From Pedobacter sp. AK013 (GTDB lineage: Bacteria; Bacteroidota; Bacteroidia; Sphingobacteriales; Sphingobacteriaceae): a DNA stretch of 64,000 nt. Under the pieces are notes generated by a model. It saw only the letters and a list, made by a program, of their open reading frames with translations, was not told the origin of the DNA and ran no database searches. The stretch lies in contig NZ_JACHCQ010000020.1 in the NCBI RefSeq assembly GCF_014205835.1, forward strand, positions 1-64,000. The letters are read 5' to 3'. Positions 33,234 to 43,800 of this stretch are shown in pieces (position 1 is the first letter of the stretch; every line of letters starts with the position of its first letter). The translations under genes and the position numbers were made by a program.

Positions 33234-36200
33234 ATGCTTAAAAATTTAAAATTAATAGCGTTTATCTTTCTGCTCTTCATGGCACAAAAGCTTTCCGCTC
33301 AAGAAGTCACGGCTACCGGAACCATAAAGTCGGCAGATGGTGAAACACTCCCTGGTGTTTCCATATTAATAAAAGAAACCAAACAAGCCACTATTTCTGA
33401 TGCAAAAGGAGCTTTTTCTATCCATGCACCAGATAAGGGCACATTGGTATTTTCTTATATCGGTTTTAAGAGTCAGGAAATACAGATCAATAAAAATGCG
33501 GGTCCTATTTCGATCATTCTTCAATCAAGCGATAATGCGCTTGATGAGGTAGTGGTTACGGCATTGGGTATTTCAAGGCAGAAGAAATCGCTTGGTTATG
33601 CTGTTCAGGAATTAAAAGGACAGGATTTGGCTGAAGCTAAAGAATCCAATCTGGTAAATGCACTGGCCGGAAAAATTGCCGGTGTTAGGGTAACTAATAG
33701 CCAGGGGAGCATGGGCTCTTCGCGTGTGGTCATTAGGGGTGAAACATCTATTGCCGGAAATAACCAGCCATTATTTGTGGTTGATGGGATTCCGGTAGAT
33801 AATTCGCAATTAAACTCGGCTGGAGCAAGAGATTATGCGAATACCATTTCAGACATCAATCCTGAAGATATAGAATCGATGAGTGTATTAAAAGGACCAA
33901 ATGCCGCGGCGTTGTATGGATCAAGAGCGGCAGCAGGCGTTATCCTCATTAAAACCAAAACGGGTAAATCAAAAAAAGGATTGGGTATTGCCATTAATTC
34001 GAATGCTGTTTTAGAAACTTTACTTACCCTTCCCGTTTATCAAAACGCTTTCGGTCAGGGATCGGAAGGCAAGTTTAGTTATGTAGACGGTGCAGGTAAA
34101 GGGATTAATGATGGAGTAGATGAAAGTTGGGGGCCTAAGTTGGATGGTAGACTAATCCCACAATTTTTTTCGAAAGGTGTAGCGGTTCCATTTGTGGCGC
34201 ACCCAGATAATGTACGCGATTTCTTTCAAACGGGATATTCATTAAACAATGGTGTATCGGTTGCCGATGCGGGCGAAAAGTACGACTATAGAATATCATA
34301 CAATAACTTGAAACAAGTTGGTATAGTGCCAAACTCAGGACAGGGTAAAAATTCATTTGTATTAAATACTACTTTAAAAATCACACCTAAATTAAGTTTA
34401 ACGGCAAATGCTAACTATAGCAAGCTTAATTCGGATAATCTGCCAGGAACAGGTGGTTCACGTTCAACCAGTACGATGTTACAGTTTACCTGGTTTGGCC
34501 GTCAGGTTGATATTAACCAGTTGAAAAACTATTTGGATGAAAATGGAAAAACGTTTAACTGGAACAATAGCTATTATAGTAACCCTTATTGGGTAGCTTA
34601 CGAAAATACGGTTTCGCAAAACCGCAGTCGCATTATTGGTAGTTTGGCCCTTAATTATAAAATTATTGATGGACTTGATTTCAATTTCAGATCCGGTACG
34701 GATTATTACAACGATAGACGTAAAATTAGAATTGCCTACGGTACAAATGGAACACCTTTTGGTTCCTATACAGAAAGCGCCTTTACAGTAAGTGAGAATA
34801 ATACTGATGCTACCTTAAATTTTAACAAGCAGTTAAACGATGATTTTAGCCTCGAATTATTGGGTGGTGGTAACATCCGAAGGCAATACATTGAGCAAAA
34901 TGACCAGAGCGCACCTAAACTGGCTATCGCCGGACTTTACACGCTTAAAAACTCCCGCGATCCATTGGTTTCATCCAATAATCTATCAAAGTTAAAGTCG
35001 TATAGTGTGTATGCATCTGGTCAGATTGGCTTCAGAAATTACCTTTTTGCCAACATCACAGCACGTAACGATTGGTCTTCAACTTTGCCGGCACAAAATA
35101 GATCTTATTTTTACCCATCATTTAACGGAAGTTTTGTAGCAACCGAAGCATTTGATATCAAAAGTGAAGCCCTTAACTATTTAAAAATACGTGGAGGCTG
35201 GTCTAAAGTTGGTAAAGATGCAGATCCTTACCGTTTAATCAATACTTATGCATTTGGCGCTCCATTTAAAACAAACCCTCAACTTACAACAGGTTCTATA
35301 GATCTTAAACCAGATCTTAAACCGGAAACCACTACTTCTACAGAATTGGGTATTGAAGCTGTCTTTTTTAATAAGAGATTACGACTTGATTTAAGTGCAT
35401 ACAACACGAATAGCTACAATCAGATTTTAGCAGCCGATGTGAGTCAGAGTACGGGCTTTAGTTCGAAATTGCTTAATGCCGGAAAAATCAATAACAAAGG
35501 GTTAGAAGCGCAATTGGGTATTACTCCAATCAAAAAAGCTTTTACCTGGGATGTTGATTTCAATTTCGCAGCAAACAGGAGCAGGGTAATTGAGTTGGAT
35601 GCTGAAAAATTCTTAACCAATTATGTTGTGGCTTCAAACTCGGCGCAGATAATTGCAACGGTTGGTCAGCCCTATGGATCATTGTTCGGAACAGCATTTT
35701 TAAGGGATGCTAACGGAAATATCATTGTTAACGCTACAGGCGCACCATCAACAAATCCAACCAAACAGGTATTGGGAAAATATACACCAGACTGGATTGG
35801 TGGAATATATAATACTTTTACTTATAAAGGCATAAGTTTAGGTGTATTGGTTGATGCCAGTTTTGGAGGTTCTATTTACAATGGTACTTATGCAACGGGT
35901 ACCTATACAGGCGTATTGGCTTCTACACTTCCAGGCAGAGCAGCAGAATATGGTGGTATTTCTTACTATTATCCAGATAACAAAAAAGAAAATGGTACAG
36001 TAAGAGTAAACGGAACTGCCCCTGCAGGCGTTACGGTGTATGATGATGGGATTATTTTTGATGGCGTAACAGCCGATGGTAAACGCAATGAAAAAGTATT
36101 ACCTGCTCAGCAGTATTATAAATCGTTCAGGAATATTGATGAAGCAAATATTTTCAATGCTTCTTATGTAAAACTCCGTGAAGTTAAATTAAGTTATAAC

Positions 36201-36401
36201 CTTCCGGCCAAATGGCTCCGCCCATTAAGTTTACAAGGGGTTTCAGTATCGCTGGTTGGTCGTAACCTTTGGATTATCCATCGCAATACCGTTGACATTG
36301 ATCCTGAAGTAGCTTTTAATACTGGCAACGGCCAAGGTTTAGAAAGTTTATCTAACCCAAGCACGCGCAGTTATGGTATTAACTTGAATGTTAAATTTTA
36401 A
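33234..36401 (+). CDS. SusC/RagA-type TonB-dependent outer-membrane transporter (SAM-riboswitch controlled)
   Basis: The 1055-residue barrel transporter has a signal peptide (NLKLIAFIFLLFMAQKLSAQ). A carboxypeptidase-like domain (about 25-95, GTIKSADGETLPGVSILIKE) is followed by the TonB-box-like region DEVVVTALGI (about 103-112), a plug ending AAALYGSRAAAGVILIKTKTG (about 223-243) and the barrel, which ends in Phe. No STN domain is present, so it does not signal to an anti-sigma factor. Control is through the upstream SAM-I leader instead. Import of methionine, methionine-containing peptides or another sulfur compound is inferred from that control alone. The SusD partner follows after 11 bases. 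Confidence 0.92.
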   Translation: MLKNLKLIAFIFLLFMAQKLSAQEVTATGTIKSADGETLPGVSILIKETKQATISDAKGAFSIHAPDKGTLVFSYIGFKSQEIQINKNAGPISIILQSSDNALDEVVVTALGISRQKKSLGYAVQELKGQDLAEAKESNLVNALAGKIAGVRVTNSQGSMGSSRVVIRGETSIAGNNQPLFVVDGIPVDNSQLNSAGARDYANTISDINPEDIESMSVLKGPNAAALYGSRAAAGVILIKTKTGKSKKGLGIAINSNAVLETLLTLPVYQNAFGQGSEGKFSYVDGAGKGINDGVDESWGPKLDGRLIPQFFSKGVAVPFVAHPDNVRDFFQTGYSLNNGVSVADAGEKYDYRISYNNLKQVGIVPNSGQGKNSFVLNTTLKITPKLSLTANANYSKLNSDNLPGTGGSRSTSTMLQFTWFGRQVDINQLKNYLDENGKTFNWNNSYYSNPYWVAYENTVSQNRSRIIGSLALNYKIIDGLDFNFRSGTDYYNDRRKIRIAYGTNGTPFGSYTESAFTVSENNTDATLNFNKQLNDDFSLELLGGGNIRRQYIEQNDQSAPKLAIAGLYTLKNSRDPLVSSNNLSKLKSYSVYASGQIGFRNYLFANITARNDWSSTLPAQNRSYFYPSFNGSFVATEAFDIKSEALNYLKIRGGWSKVGKDADPYRLINTYAFGAPFKTNPQLTTGSIDLKPDLKPETTTSTELGIEAVFFNKRLRLDLSAYNTNSYNQILAADVSQSTGFSSKLLNAGKINNKGLEAQLGITPIKKAFTWDVDFNFAANRSRVIELDAEKFLTNYVVASNSAQIIATVGQPYGSLFGTAFLRDANGNIIVNATGAPSTNPTKQVLGKYTPDWIGGIYNTFTYKGISLGVLVDASFGGSIYNGTYATGTYTGVLASTLPGRAAEYGGISYYYPDNKKENGTVRVNGTAPAGVTVYDDGIIFDGVTADGKRNEKVLPAQQYYKSFRNIDEANIFNASYVKLREVKLSYNLPAKWLRPLSLQGVSVSLVGRNLWIIHRNTVDIDPEVAFNTGNGQGLESLSNPSTRSYGINLNVKF

Positions 36402-36412
36402 ATATTTCCATC

Positions 36413-37849
36413 ATGAAAAATAAAAAACTATATATATTGGCCATTTTGGCAATCGCATTTTCTTCTTGTAACAAAGAGCTTGATGAGGTGAATATCAATC
36501 CCAATGCTCCTGAAATTCCGGTACCTGATTATTTACTTACAGGTACTACTAAGGCTACTGTTGATGCCTACTGGGGAGTAGCCAACAACATGAACTCGAG
36601 CTTGCTGTTTGCCCAACATTGGGCTAAAGTGCAATATACAGAAGAAGATCGTTTTATTTATTCGAACAGTAGTTTTACCTCTTTATGGTCTACCGCTTAT
36701 GCACAAAGTATTCCTGGCTACAATAAGATTATAGAATTGGGTGATGCACAAGGTAATTCTGGTTATAAGGGAGTTGCTTTAATCTTAAGATCGTGGGTGT
36801 TTTTGTTACTTACTGATGCTTATGGCGACATTCCATATTCACAGGCAGGGAAAATAAAACAGTTTATTACACCAGTTTACGATAAACAAAAGGATGTTTA
36901 TTATGGAATTCTGGAGGATTTAAAGTCGGGACAAAAAGCGCTTAATTTAAATACTGGAAATGCTTCTGGTGATATTATTTATTCTGGAAGCACCGCGGGT
37001 TGGCAAAAATTTGCAAATTCATTACGGCTTCGTATTGCTTTGCATATTGCAGACAAAGAACCGGCGAAAGCAAAACAGATAATTGATGAGATTAAAGCTG
37101 AAGGTGGACAGTTTATTAGTTCCAATCTGGAAAATGCCAAACTCGACTATGATGCTTCTCCCCAACAAAATCCTGTAGCGGCTTCATTCGAAACCAGAAA
37201 CGATTACAGGATCAGTAAAACCATTGTAGATAGGCTCAAGGCATTAGACGATGCAAGATTACCCATTTATGCAAGTAAAACAGAAAATGCACCGCAAGGT
37301 TACGTAGGTATTCCGAATGGTTCTACCAATTCTGAGGCAAGTGAAATCGGTTTGGCGAATTCTTCAAAACCAGGTGCCTATTTTCTTGATCCAAAAGCAC
37401 CAGCAGTAATTTTAAGTTACGCCGAAGTGCTTTTTGATCGGGCAGAAGCGGCAGCCCGTGGTTTTACCACAGAAAATGCCGAAGATTTATATAAACAGGC
37501 CATTACAGCCTCTTACGCACAATACGGTTTGAACAATCTTAATAGTAATATTGAGGTTTATCTTAATAGAGCTGTAGTACAATACGACCCAAGCAACTAT
37601 AAAAAATCAATCGGCGAGCAAAAGTGGATCGCCTTATTTGGACAGGGCTTAGAAGCCTGGACAGAACAAAGAAGGTTAGATTATCCGCAGTTAACCGCAT
37701 CTGTAAATACCGTTCTGAATGGTAAAATTCCGGTACGTTTTATTTATCCAGGTACCGAGCAATCGTTAAACGGGCAGAACTATAAAAATGCGGTAAGCAG
37801 TCAAGGGGCCGATTTATTAACTACGAAACTTTGGTTTGATGCTTTTTAA
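36413..37849 (+). CDS. SusD-like outer-membrane lipoprotein
   Basis: A 478-residue surface lipoprotein with lipobox AFSSC (Cys at about 19) and CNKELDEVNINPNAPE after it. The pattern DEVNINPN near the N-terminus, followed by PDYLLTGTTKATVDAYWG and YPQLTASVNTVLNGKIPVRFIYP near the end, fits the SusD-like_2 branch rather than classical starch SusD. It caps the SusC channel encoded 11 bases upstream and captures the ligand. This branch is often found with transporters for non-glycan cargo, consistent with but not proof of a sulfur nutrient or peptide cargo. Confidence 0.88.
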   Translation: MKNKKLYILAILAIAFSSCNKELDEVNINPNAPEIPVPDYLLTGTTKATVDAYWGVANNMNSSLLFAQHWAKVQYTEEDRFIYSNSSFTSLWSTAYAQSIPGYNKIIELGDAQGNSGYKGVALILRSWVFLLLTDAYGDIPYSQAGKIKQFITPVYDKQKDVYYGILEDLKSGQKALNLNTGNASGDIIYSGSTAGWQKFANSLRLRIALHIADKEPAKAKQIIDEIKAEGGQFISSNLENAKLDYDASPQQNPVAASFETRNDYRISKTIVDRLKALDDARLPIYASKTENAPQGYVGIPNGSTNSEASEIGLANSSKPGAYFLDPKAPAVILSYAEVLFDRAEAAARGFTTENAEDLYKQAITASYAQYGLNNLNSNIEVYLNRAVVQYDPSNYKKSIGEQKWIALFGQGLEAWTEQRRLDYPQLTASVNTVLNGKIPVRFIYPGTEQSLNGQNYKNAVSSQGADLLTTKLWFDAF

Positions 37850-37857
37850 TACCGAAC

Positions 37858-37923
37858 CGTCACCCTGAATTTATTTCAGGGTCTATCTTGCAGGAAAGAT
37901 GCTGAAACAAGTTCAGCATGACG
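37858..37923. repeat. REP-like two-hairpin element, copy A
   Basis: ACCCTGAA/TTCAGGGT (37862-37882) and ATGCTGAA/TTCAGCAT (37899-37919) form two perfect 8-bp hairpins enclosed by CGTCA and TGACG. The first 24 bases (37858-37881) occur again, exactly inverted, at 40804-40827. The element follows the susD stop. Confidence 0.7.
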
Positions 37924-37979
37924 ATCGTATAAGAAAAAAGTGAATATTTGATATGTTATATTTGACACTAAATAAAAAA

Positions 37980-38009
37980 ACGTCCTAATTTTACATTAGG
38001 ACGTTTTTT
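37980..38009. terminator. Bidirectional intrinsic terminator
   Basis: ACGTCCTAAT at 37980-37989 pairs perfectly with ATTAGGACGT at 37995-38004, with a 5-base loop. It is preceded by a run of A and followed by a run of T. It should stop transcription from susD (plus) and from the small YtxH-like gene (minus). Confidence 0.85.
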
Positions 38010-38064
38010 GTGTTCAGAGAAATAGATATTTGGCCTCTTCGGGCTCCACATTTCTTTCAGGTAT

Positions 38065-38265
38065 TCATCTGGCTAAGTCTTCAGCAACATGGCTTGCCCT
38101 GGCTTTCAGGTCTTCGGTATATCCCTTTGCTTTCTCTACCCATCCTGGAGCTTTTTCCAATAAATCATCAACTATAGATTGTCCGGTAATTGGATCTTTC
38201 TTGGTAATATATTTTACGCCAGCATAAACTGCGGCCCCAATAATTGCTGTTTTTAAAATTCCCAT
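38065..38265 (-). CDS. Small YtxH-like membrane-associated protein
   Basis: A 66-residue protein starting MGILKTAIIGAAVYAGVKYI, a short hydrophobic N-terminal segment, followed by a charged amphipathic helix (DDLLEKAPGWVEKAKGYTEDLKARASHVAEDL). This matches the general form of YtxH/stress-related small proteins anchored to the inner membrane. The precise role is unknown. It is monocistronic, convergent with the susCD operon, and shares the bidirectional terminator at 37980. Confidence 0.65.
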   Translation of the reverse strand: MGILKTAIIGAAVYAGVKYITKKDPITGQSIVDDLLEKAPGWVEKAKGYTEDLKARASHVAEDLAR

Positions 38266-38521
38266 GTTCTTTTCTTTTTTCTAGTTAAACATTTTGATAT
38301 CGTTAAAAGTTTTAGACAATTCCCTATGCCTGTTGTTACATGTTGTTGTTTAAAGCAATTATTCCCTTTAATCCGTATTGTTTTGTTTCTGTGCTGCAGG
38401 TTACCCTCTCATTTTCTAATCTGGTGCTGAGATAAAAATTTTACAGATTATCATTATTAAATTTATATATTTCGAGCAAAATTATCTTAACAAAAACCGA
38501 TTATAAACCAAATAGACTTAC

Positions 38522-40726
38522 ATGAACAAAGAAGAGTTAGGTTACATCAAACAAACGGCATTAGCCCTTGCAATTTCACTTTTTACCATCGGAAATATTA
38601 AAGCCCAAAGCATCATACCCATTGAAACTGCACACAATGCATTGGTGTTACAAGCCAGTGGAAAAAAAGATGTAAACACTATATTTTTTGGAAAGAAGCT
38701 AGCCAATAAAGAAGAATACGGTCAAATTACCACACAATATAAACAGACCGAAGATTATACCGGGCAGCTAAATTCGGTATATACGCCTTCAGGATCAAGA
38801 AACCTGGTTGAACCAGCCATTAGCGTTACCCACGCCGATGGTAATAACTCGCTTGATCTGAAATATGTAGACCATACCGTTACCGCTATTGATGATAATG
38901 TGAGTTTACTTAAAATCAGATTAAAGGATCCTGTTTATAATTTTGAGGTAAGCCTATTCTATAAATCATTTTATAAGCAGGATGTAATAGAACAATGGAC
39001 CGAAATTAAACATGCTGAAAAAGGGACAGTGGTATTGCATAAATATGCATCGGCCAACCTGCACTTAAAATCGCCACATTTTTGGTTAAACCAGTATCAT
39101 GGCGACTGGGCTAAGGAAATGCAACCAGAACAAAGTGAAATTACCCACGGTATTAAAACTTTAGATAGCAAATTAGGTACAAGGGCAAATTTGTTTCAGC
39201 CTTCTGTTTTTATGATTTCGTTAGATAAACCAGCAGAAGAAAATGAGGGTAATGTTTTATATGGAGCGATGGAGTGGAGTGGTAATTTTAAGATCGATTT
39301 GGAGCTGGATTACCAGGATAACCTCCGCATTATTGCCGGAATGAACAATTATGCTTCGCCATACAGCTTAAAAGCAGGTGAAGTTTTTACTACCCCTGTT
39401 TTTTTATACACTTTTTCTGATCAGGGAAAAGGTGATGCCAGTAGAAAATTACAAGATTGGGCACGTAACTATAAAATATTAGATGGAAAAGGTAGCAGAT
39501 TAACGCTTTTGAATAACTGGGAGGCTACATATTTCGATTTTAATGAGCAAAAACTAGCCGATTTATTAAAAGATACCGAAAAATTAGGTGTCGATTTCTT
39601 TTTGCTTGATGATGGTTGGTTCGGGAACAAATATCCACGTAACGATGATCATGCCGGGCTTGGCGATTGGCAGGAAAATAAGAAAAAATTACCAAACGGA
39701 ATATCTGCTTTGGTAAAAGAAGCCGACAATGTAGGAACCAGATTCGGAATTTGGATAGAACCAGAAATGGTTAACCCTAAAAGTGAACTTTATGAAAAAC
39801 ATCCTGATTGGGTGGTGAAACAGCCTAACAGACCGGAATACTATTTTAGAAACCAATTAGAGCTTGATCTGAGCAATTCAAAAGTACAGGATTTTGTTTT
39901 CGGTGTGGTAGATGATCTGTTTACTAAAAACCCGAAACTGGCTTATATTAAATGGGATTGTAATGCGGTAATTTACAATGCGTACTCTGCACATTTGAAA
40001 AATCAATCTCATTTTTACATCGATTATGTTAGGGGACTGTATAGTGTACTGCAAAGAATCCGTGCTAAATATCCAACTGTACCGATGATGTTATGCTCTG
40101 GCGGTGGTGGTAGGGTAGATTATGCTGCCTTACAGTATTTTACTGAGTTTTGGCCAAGTGACAATACCGATCCTTTAGAACGCATATTTATACAATGGGA
40201 ATACTCTTATTTTTATCCTGCCATCAGCAGTTCCAACCATGTAACCGACTGGGGGAAACAATCAATAAAATTCCGTACTGATGTTGCTATGATGGGCAAG
40301 CTGGGCTTTGATATTGTGGTAAGTAAACTACCCGAAAAGGAGCTTCAGTTTTGCCAGGAGGCCATTAAAAACTACAATGATGTGAAACAGACAATCTGGC
40401 AAGGCGAACAATACCGTTTGGCTGATCCGCGTAGGGGTAGCACCGCATCGATGTTGTATGTAAATGCGCAAAAAACCGAAGGTGTCATTTTTAATTACCT
40501 GGTTAACTACCGTTATGGCGAAAACAGTAAGTATCCTATTAAATTGAATGGTTTAGATGCAACAAAGAAATATCATATTAAAGAAATCAACCTTTATCCA
40601 GGTACAAAATCATCAATAGATGATACTAAAAGTTATACTGGTGATTTCTTGATGAAAGTGGGTTTTAATCCTAATCTTAATACCACCAGAACCAGTGTAG
40701 TGTTAAAATTAGAAGAGGCGAAATAA
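38522..40726 (+). CDS. Secreted GH36 alpha-galactosidase
   Basis: The 734-residue enzyme removes terminal alpha-galactose residues. A signal-like N-terminus (QTALALAISLFTIGNIKAQ) implies periplasmic export. An N-terminal beta-sandwich (about 30-300) precedes the TIM barrel with FFLLDDGWFG, GIWIEPEMVNPKSELYEKHPDW and YIKWDCNA. The nucleophile is Asp479 in KWD and the acid/base is Asp547 in WPSDNTDP. The C-terminal part closes as in other GH36 enzymes. It is convergent with the HTCS regulator and may belong functionally to the glycan locus that follows, perhaps removing alpha-galactosyl caps. GH36 also includes alpha-N-acetylgalactosaminidases. Confidence 0.92.
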   Translation: MNKEELGYIKQTALALAISLFTIGNIKAQSIIPIETAHNALVLQASGKKDVNTIFFGKKLANKEEYGQITTQYKQTEDYTGQLNSVYTPSGSRNLVEPAISVTHADGNNSLDLKYVDHTVTAIDDNVSLLKIRLKDPVYNFEVSLFYKSFYKQDVIEQWTEIKHAEKGTVVLHKYASANLHLKSPHFWLNQYHGDWAKEMQPEQSEITHGIKTLDSKLGTRANLFQPSVFMISLDKPAEENEGNVLYGAMEWSGNFKIDLELDYQDNLRIIAGMNNYASPYSLKAGEVFTTPVFLYTFSDQGKGDASRKLQDWARNYKILDGKGSRLTLLNNWEATYFDFNEQKLADLLKDTEKLGVDFFLLDDGWFGNKYPRNDDHAGLGDWQENKKKLPNGISALVKEADNVGTRFGIWIEPEMVNPKSELYEKHPDWVVKQPNRPEYYFRNQLELDLSNSKVQDFVFGVVDDLFTKNPKLAYIKWDCNAVIYNAYSAHLKNQSHFYIDYVRGLYSVLQRIRAKYPTVPMMLCSGGGGRVDYAALQYFTEFWPSDNTDPLERIFIQWEYSYFYPAISSSNHVTDWGKQSIKFRTDVAMMGKLGFDIVVSKLPEKELQFCQEAIKNYNDVKQTIWQGEQYRLADPRRGSTASMLYVNAQKTEGVIFNYLVNYRYGENSKYPIKLNGLDATKKYHIKEINLYPGTKSSIDDTKSYTGDFLMKVGFNPNLNTTRTSVVLKLEEAK

Positions 40727-40734
40727 TAAAACGT

Positions 40735-40828
40735 TATCATCCTTGAGCCTGTCGAAGGACAAATGTTTTTTATTTGGAATCAGCATTTATCTTGTTGCTA
40801 GGGCCCTGAAATAAATTCAGGGTGACGC
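40735..40828. repeat. REP-like element, copy B (inverted relative to 37858)
   Basis: Positions 40804-40827 are the exact reverse complement of 37858-37881 (24 bases, including the CCCTGAA/TTCAGGG hairpin). The left part (ATCCTTGAGCCTGTCGAAGG at about 40738) resembles the GTCATCCTGAGCTTGTCGAA unit at 25273, showing that the two repeat types belong together. It lies between the convergent GH36 and HTCS genes. Confidence 0.7.
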
Positions 40829-40870
40829 ATCTTTGGAATTGACTGAAGACTTCGTACTACAGACTGAGGA

Positions 40871-43800
40871 CTAGTCTTCATCTTCTCCATTCATAAAAAA
40901 ACGCGGGCTCTTTCCGAACTGTTTTTTAAACTCCCGGCTAAAATATTTCGGATCGTTAAAACCAACCTGATAAGCCACCTCATAAATGGTAAACCTATTT
41001 TGTTTAAACAATTCCATCGCTTTCTTTAAACGGATAGATTTAACAAAATCATTTACAGAGAGGTTGGTTAGCTTCCTTATTTTTTTATACAAAATAGGTC
41101 TGCTCATGCCAACCATCGAAGCCAGTTCTGACACTCCAAAATCTTCATCGGCAATATGTTCATCAATGTATTTTAAGAGTTTTAGCATAAAAGCTTCGTC
41201 AACAGCATTGATGGTAAGTTCTTTCGGCTGTAAATGAATATGTTTCAGGAATTTCTGACGCATTACCTGCCTCGACATCAGTAAATTACGGACATTTAGT
41301 AAAAGCAATTCAGGACTGAAAGGTTTGGTAATATAGGCATCGGCACCAGTTTCCAAACCACTAACCTGGTGGATATGAGAAGAACGTGCGGTAAGAATGA
41401 TAACAGGAATATGGCTGGTACGTTCATCTTCTTTAAGTTGGCGGCAAAGCGCTATACCATCCATTATCGGCATCATAATATCACAAATAATCAGATCGGG
41501 CAGTGTTTCTACAGCCGTTTCCCAGCCTATTAATCCATTTTCACTTTCTGCTACCTGGTAATGTTTACCAACCAGTGATGCGATTAACAGCCTGATTTCG
41601 CTATTGTCTTCTACTATCAATATGGTTTCGGTAGAATTATCAGTTTCTTTTTCAGGCTTTAAAATGGCTGTTTCTTGGTCTGCCTGTTGTGTATAGATAT
41701 CGAGATGACTTGGATGATCTTTTATCCCATCAAAAAGCGCAGTTTTAAAATGTGATTTTCCTTTTTTTAGCCTTACAGCGAAATTAGTGAAACCGCGCTC
41801 GTCATTTTCAGCAGGTGTACTTTCTACGGTAATATGTCCTTTATGCTCCTCTACAATTGCTTTGGAAAGTGCCAAACCAATGCCCGAGCCGATTTGGTTG
41901 GAGTGTTGCTCATCTACCTGGAAATAATCGCTAAAAAGATTTTTTAAACTTTCTGCAGGAATACCCAATCCGTTATCTGATATGCTAATTGCTACCTCAT
42001 TATCCATTTCCAATACAGAAACAGAGATTTTGCCACCTTTACCGCAAAATTTAAAGGCATTTGATAATAGGTTGAACAGTACTTTTTCCAGCTGCCGTTT
42101 ATCAAAAAACAGACTGATGTTTTCTTGTTCATGTATAAATTCGTATTGTATGCCATTTGTTTGGGCCAGATGGGAGAAGGAAATGAAAATTTCGTTAATA
42201 AAATCGACGATATTATCTTCGGTTACATGTAAGGTAAGATGCCCGGTTTCGGCTTTTCTGAAATCCATTAATTCAGTAATCAATCGCATTAACCTGTTGG
42301 CATTATTTTTTATAGGAATAATCTGTCGGTTTAGCTCGGTATCCGTTTGATATTGCTTGGAAAGATTTTCTAAAGGGCCAAGAATTAGGGTAAGCGGCGT
42401 TCTGATTTCGTGAGCCACGTAAGTAAAAAAGTTCAGTTTCATTTTCTGAATGTCTTCTGTACGTTTAAGCAGCGCACGTACAAAAAGATAACGTACAATT
42501 AAGAACAGTAACCCTGAAAAGAAAGCTAAGTAAATAAGATAGGCCCACCAGGTAGCCCAAAAGGGTGGGAGCACCGTTATTTTAAGGGTTGCCGCTTGGC
42601 CACCAGGATTGCCATCATTATTGTTCCCTGTTACCACAAAGGTGTAATTACCTGCGGGAAGATCGGTATAAGTAACACTTGGCACATCGGTTTTTACCCA
42701 ATCTTTACTATGGCCCTTAAGGATATAACGGTAGCTGTTTTTTTCTGGCTTAATGTAGTTTAATAAGGCGAAATCGAGGCTGAAGTTGTTGTTGCCATGT
42801 TTAAAGGTAATTTGTTTTGTGCTTTTTATATCTTCTCTTAACAGTCCGTCAGGAGCATTTACAGCCACTGGTTGATCAAACAGTTTGAGCCCGGTAAAGG
42901 TGATTGGCGCAACGTTTTTATTAATATCAATCTGGCTGGGGTAAAATGCTGTTAAACCATCATAGCCTCCAAAAAATAACTCGCCATTGCTGTCTTTTAA
43001 AAACGATCTGATATTAAAAACATTGCCTGCTAGTCCGTCGCTTTTGGTATAATTAATAAATTTTCCTGTTTTAGTAACCAGTTTTGATAGTCCCTTATCA
43101 GTACTGATCCACAGGTTATTTTCATCATCTTCAATTATTCCGAGTACATTACTGTTTGGTAAGCCGTCTTTTTCGTTATAATTCTTAAATTTTCTATTTT
43201 TATTGTCGAAAATGCTCAATCCCCCAAAAGAAGTTCCAACACAGATATTTCCATTCCGTATTTGAATAATGCAATTAATATGATCTGAATTTAAACTGCC
43301 TGTATAAGCAGTAATTCTTTTAGTGGCTGGGTGGTAAGCATATAATCCGCCCATAGTTCCTATCCATAGGTTTTTGGCTTTATCTTCGAATATAACCTGA
43401 ATATACTTGTCTCTGAGGTTTTGCTCTAACGGACTTTTAACTGTTGAAGAAGGGTATTGTCCATTTGTTTTTTTTAATGTAGATAATCCATCTCTAGAGC
43501 CTACCCAAACAGTACCATCGCTATCTTCGGTTATTGCAATTACTTCAGAAGCCCCAGGACTATTTTTTACATCTTTAACGTTGATTATTTTTTTAAAATT
43601 ATGGTCTGAAGGATTAAGTAGGTATAAACCGCCACGGTGCGTACCTACCAATAGCTGCCCGGTTTTATCGAGGCACAAGGTTTTAATAAGGTTGGAGTTG
43701 AGCCCGTTGCTGCTGTTGGGTTCTGATTTATAGTAGGTGAAGGTATTGTTGCGTCTATTCAGATAATTTAAACCACCACCTTCAGTACCAATCCATAGGT

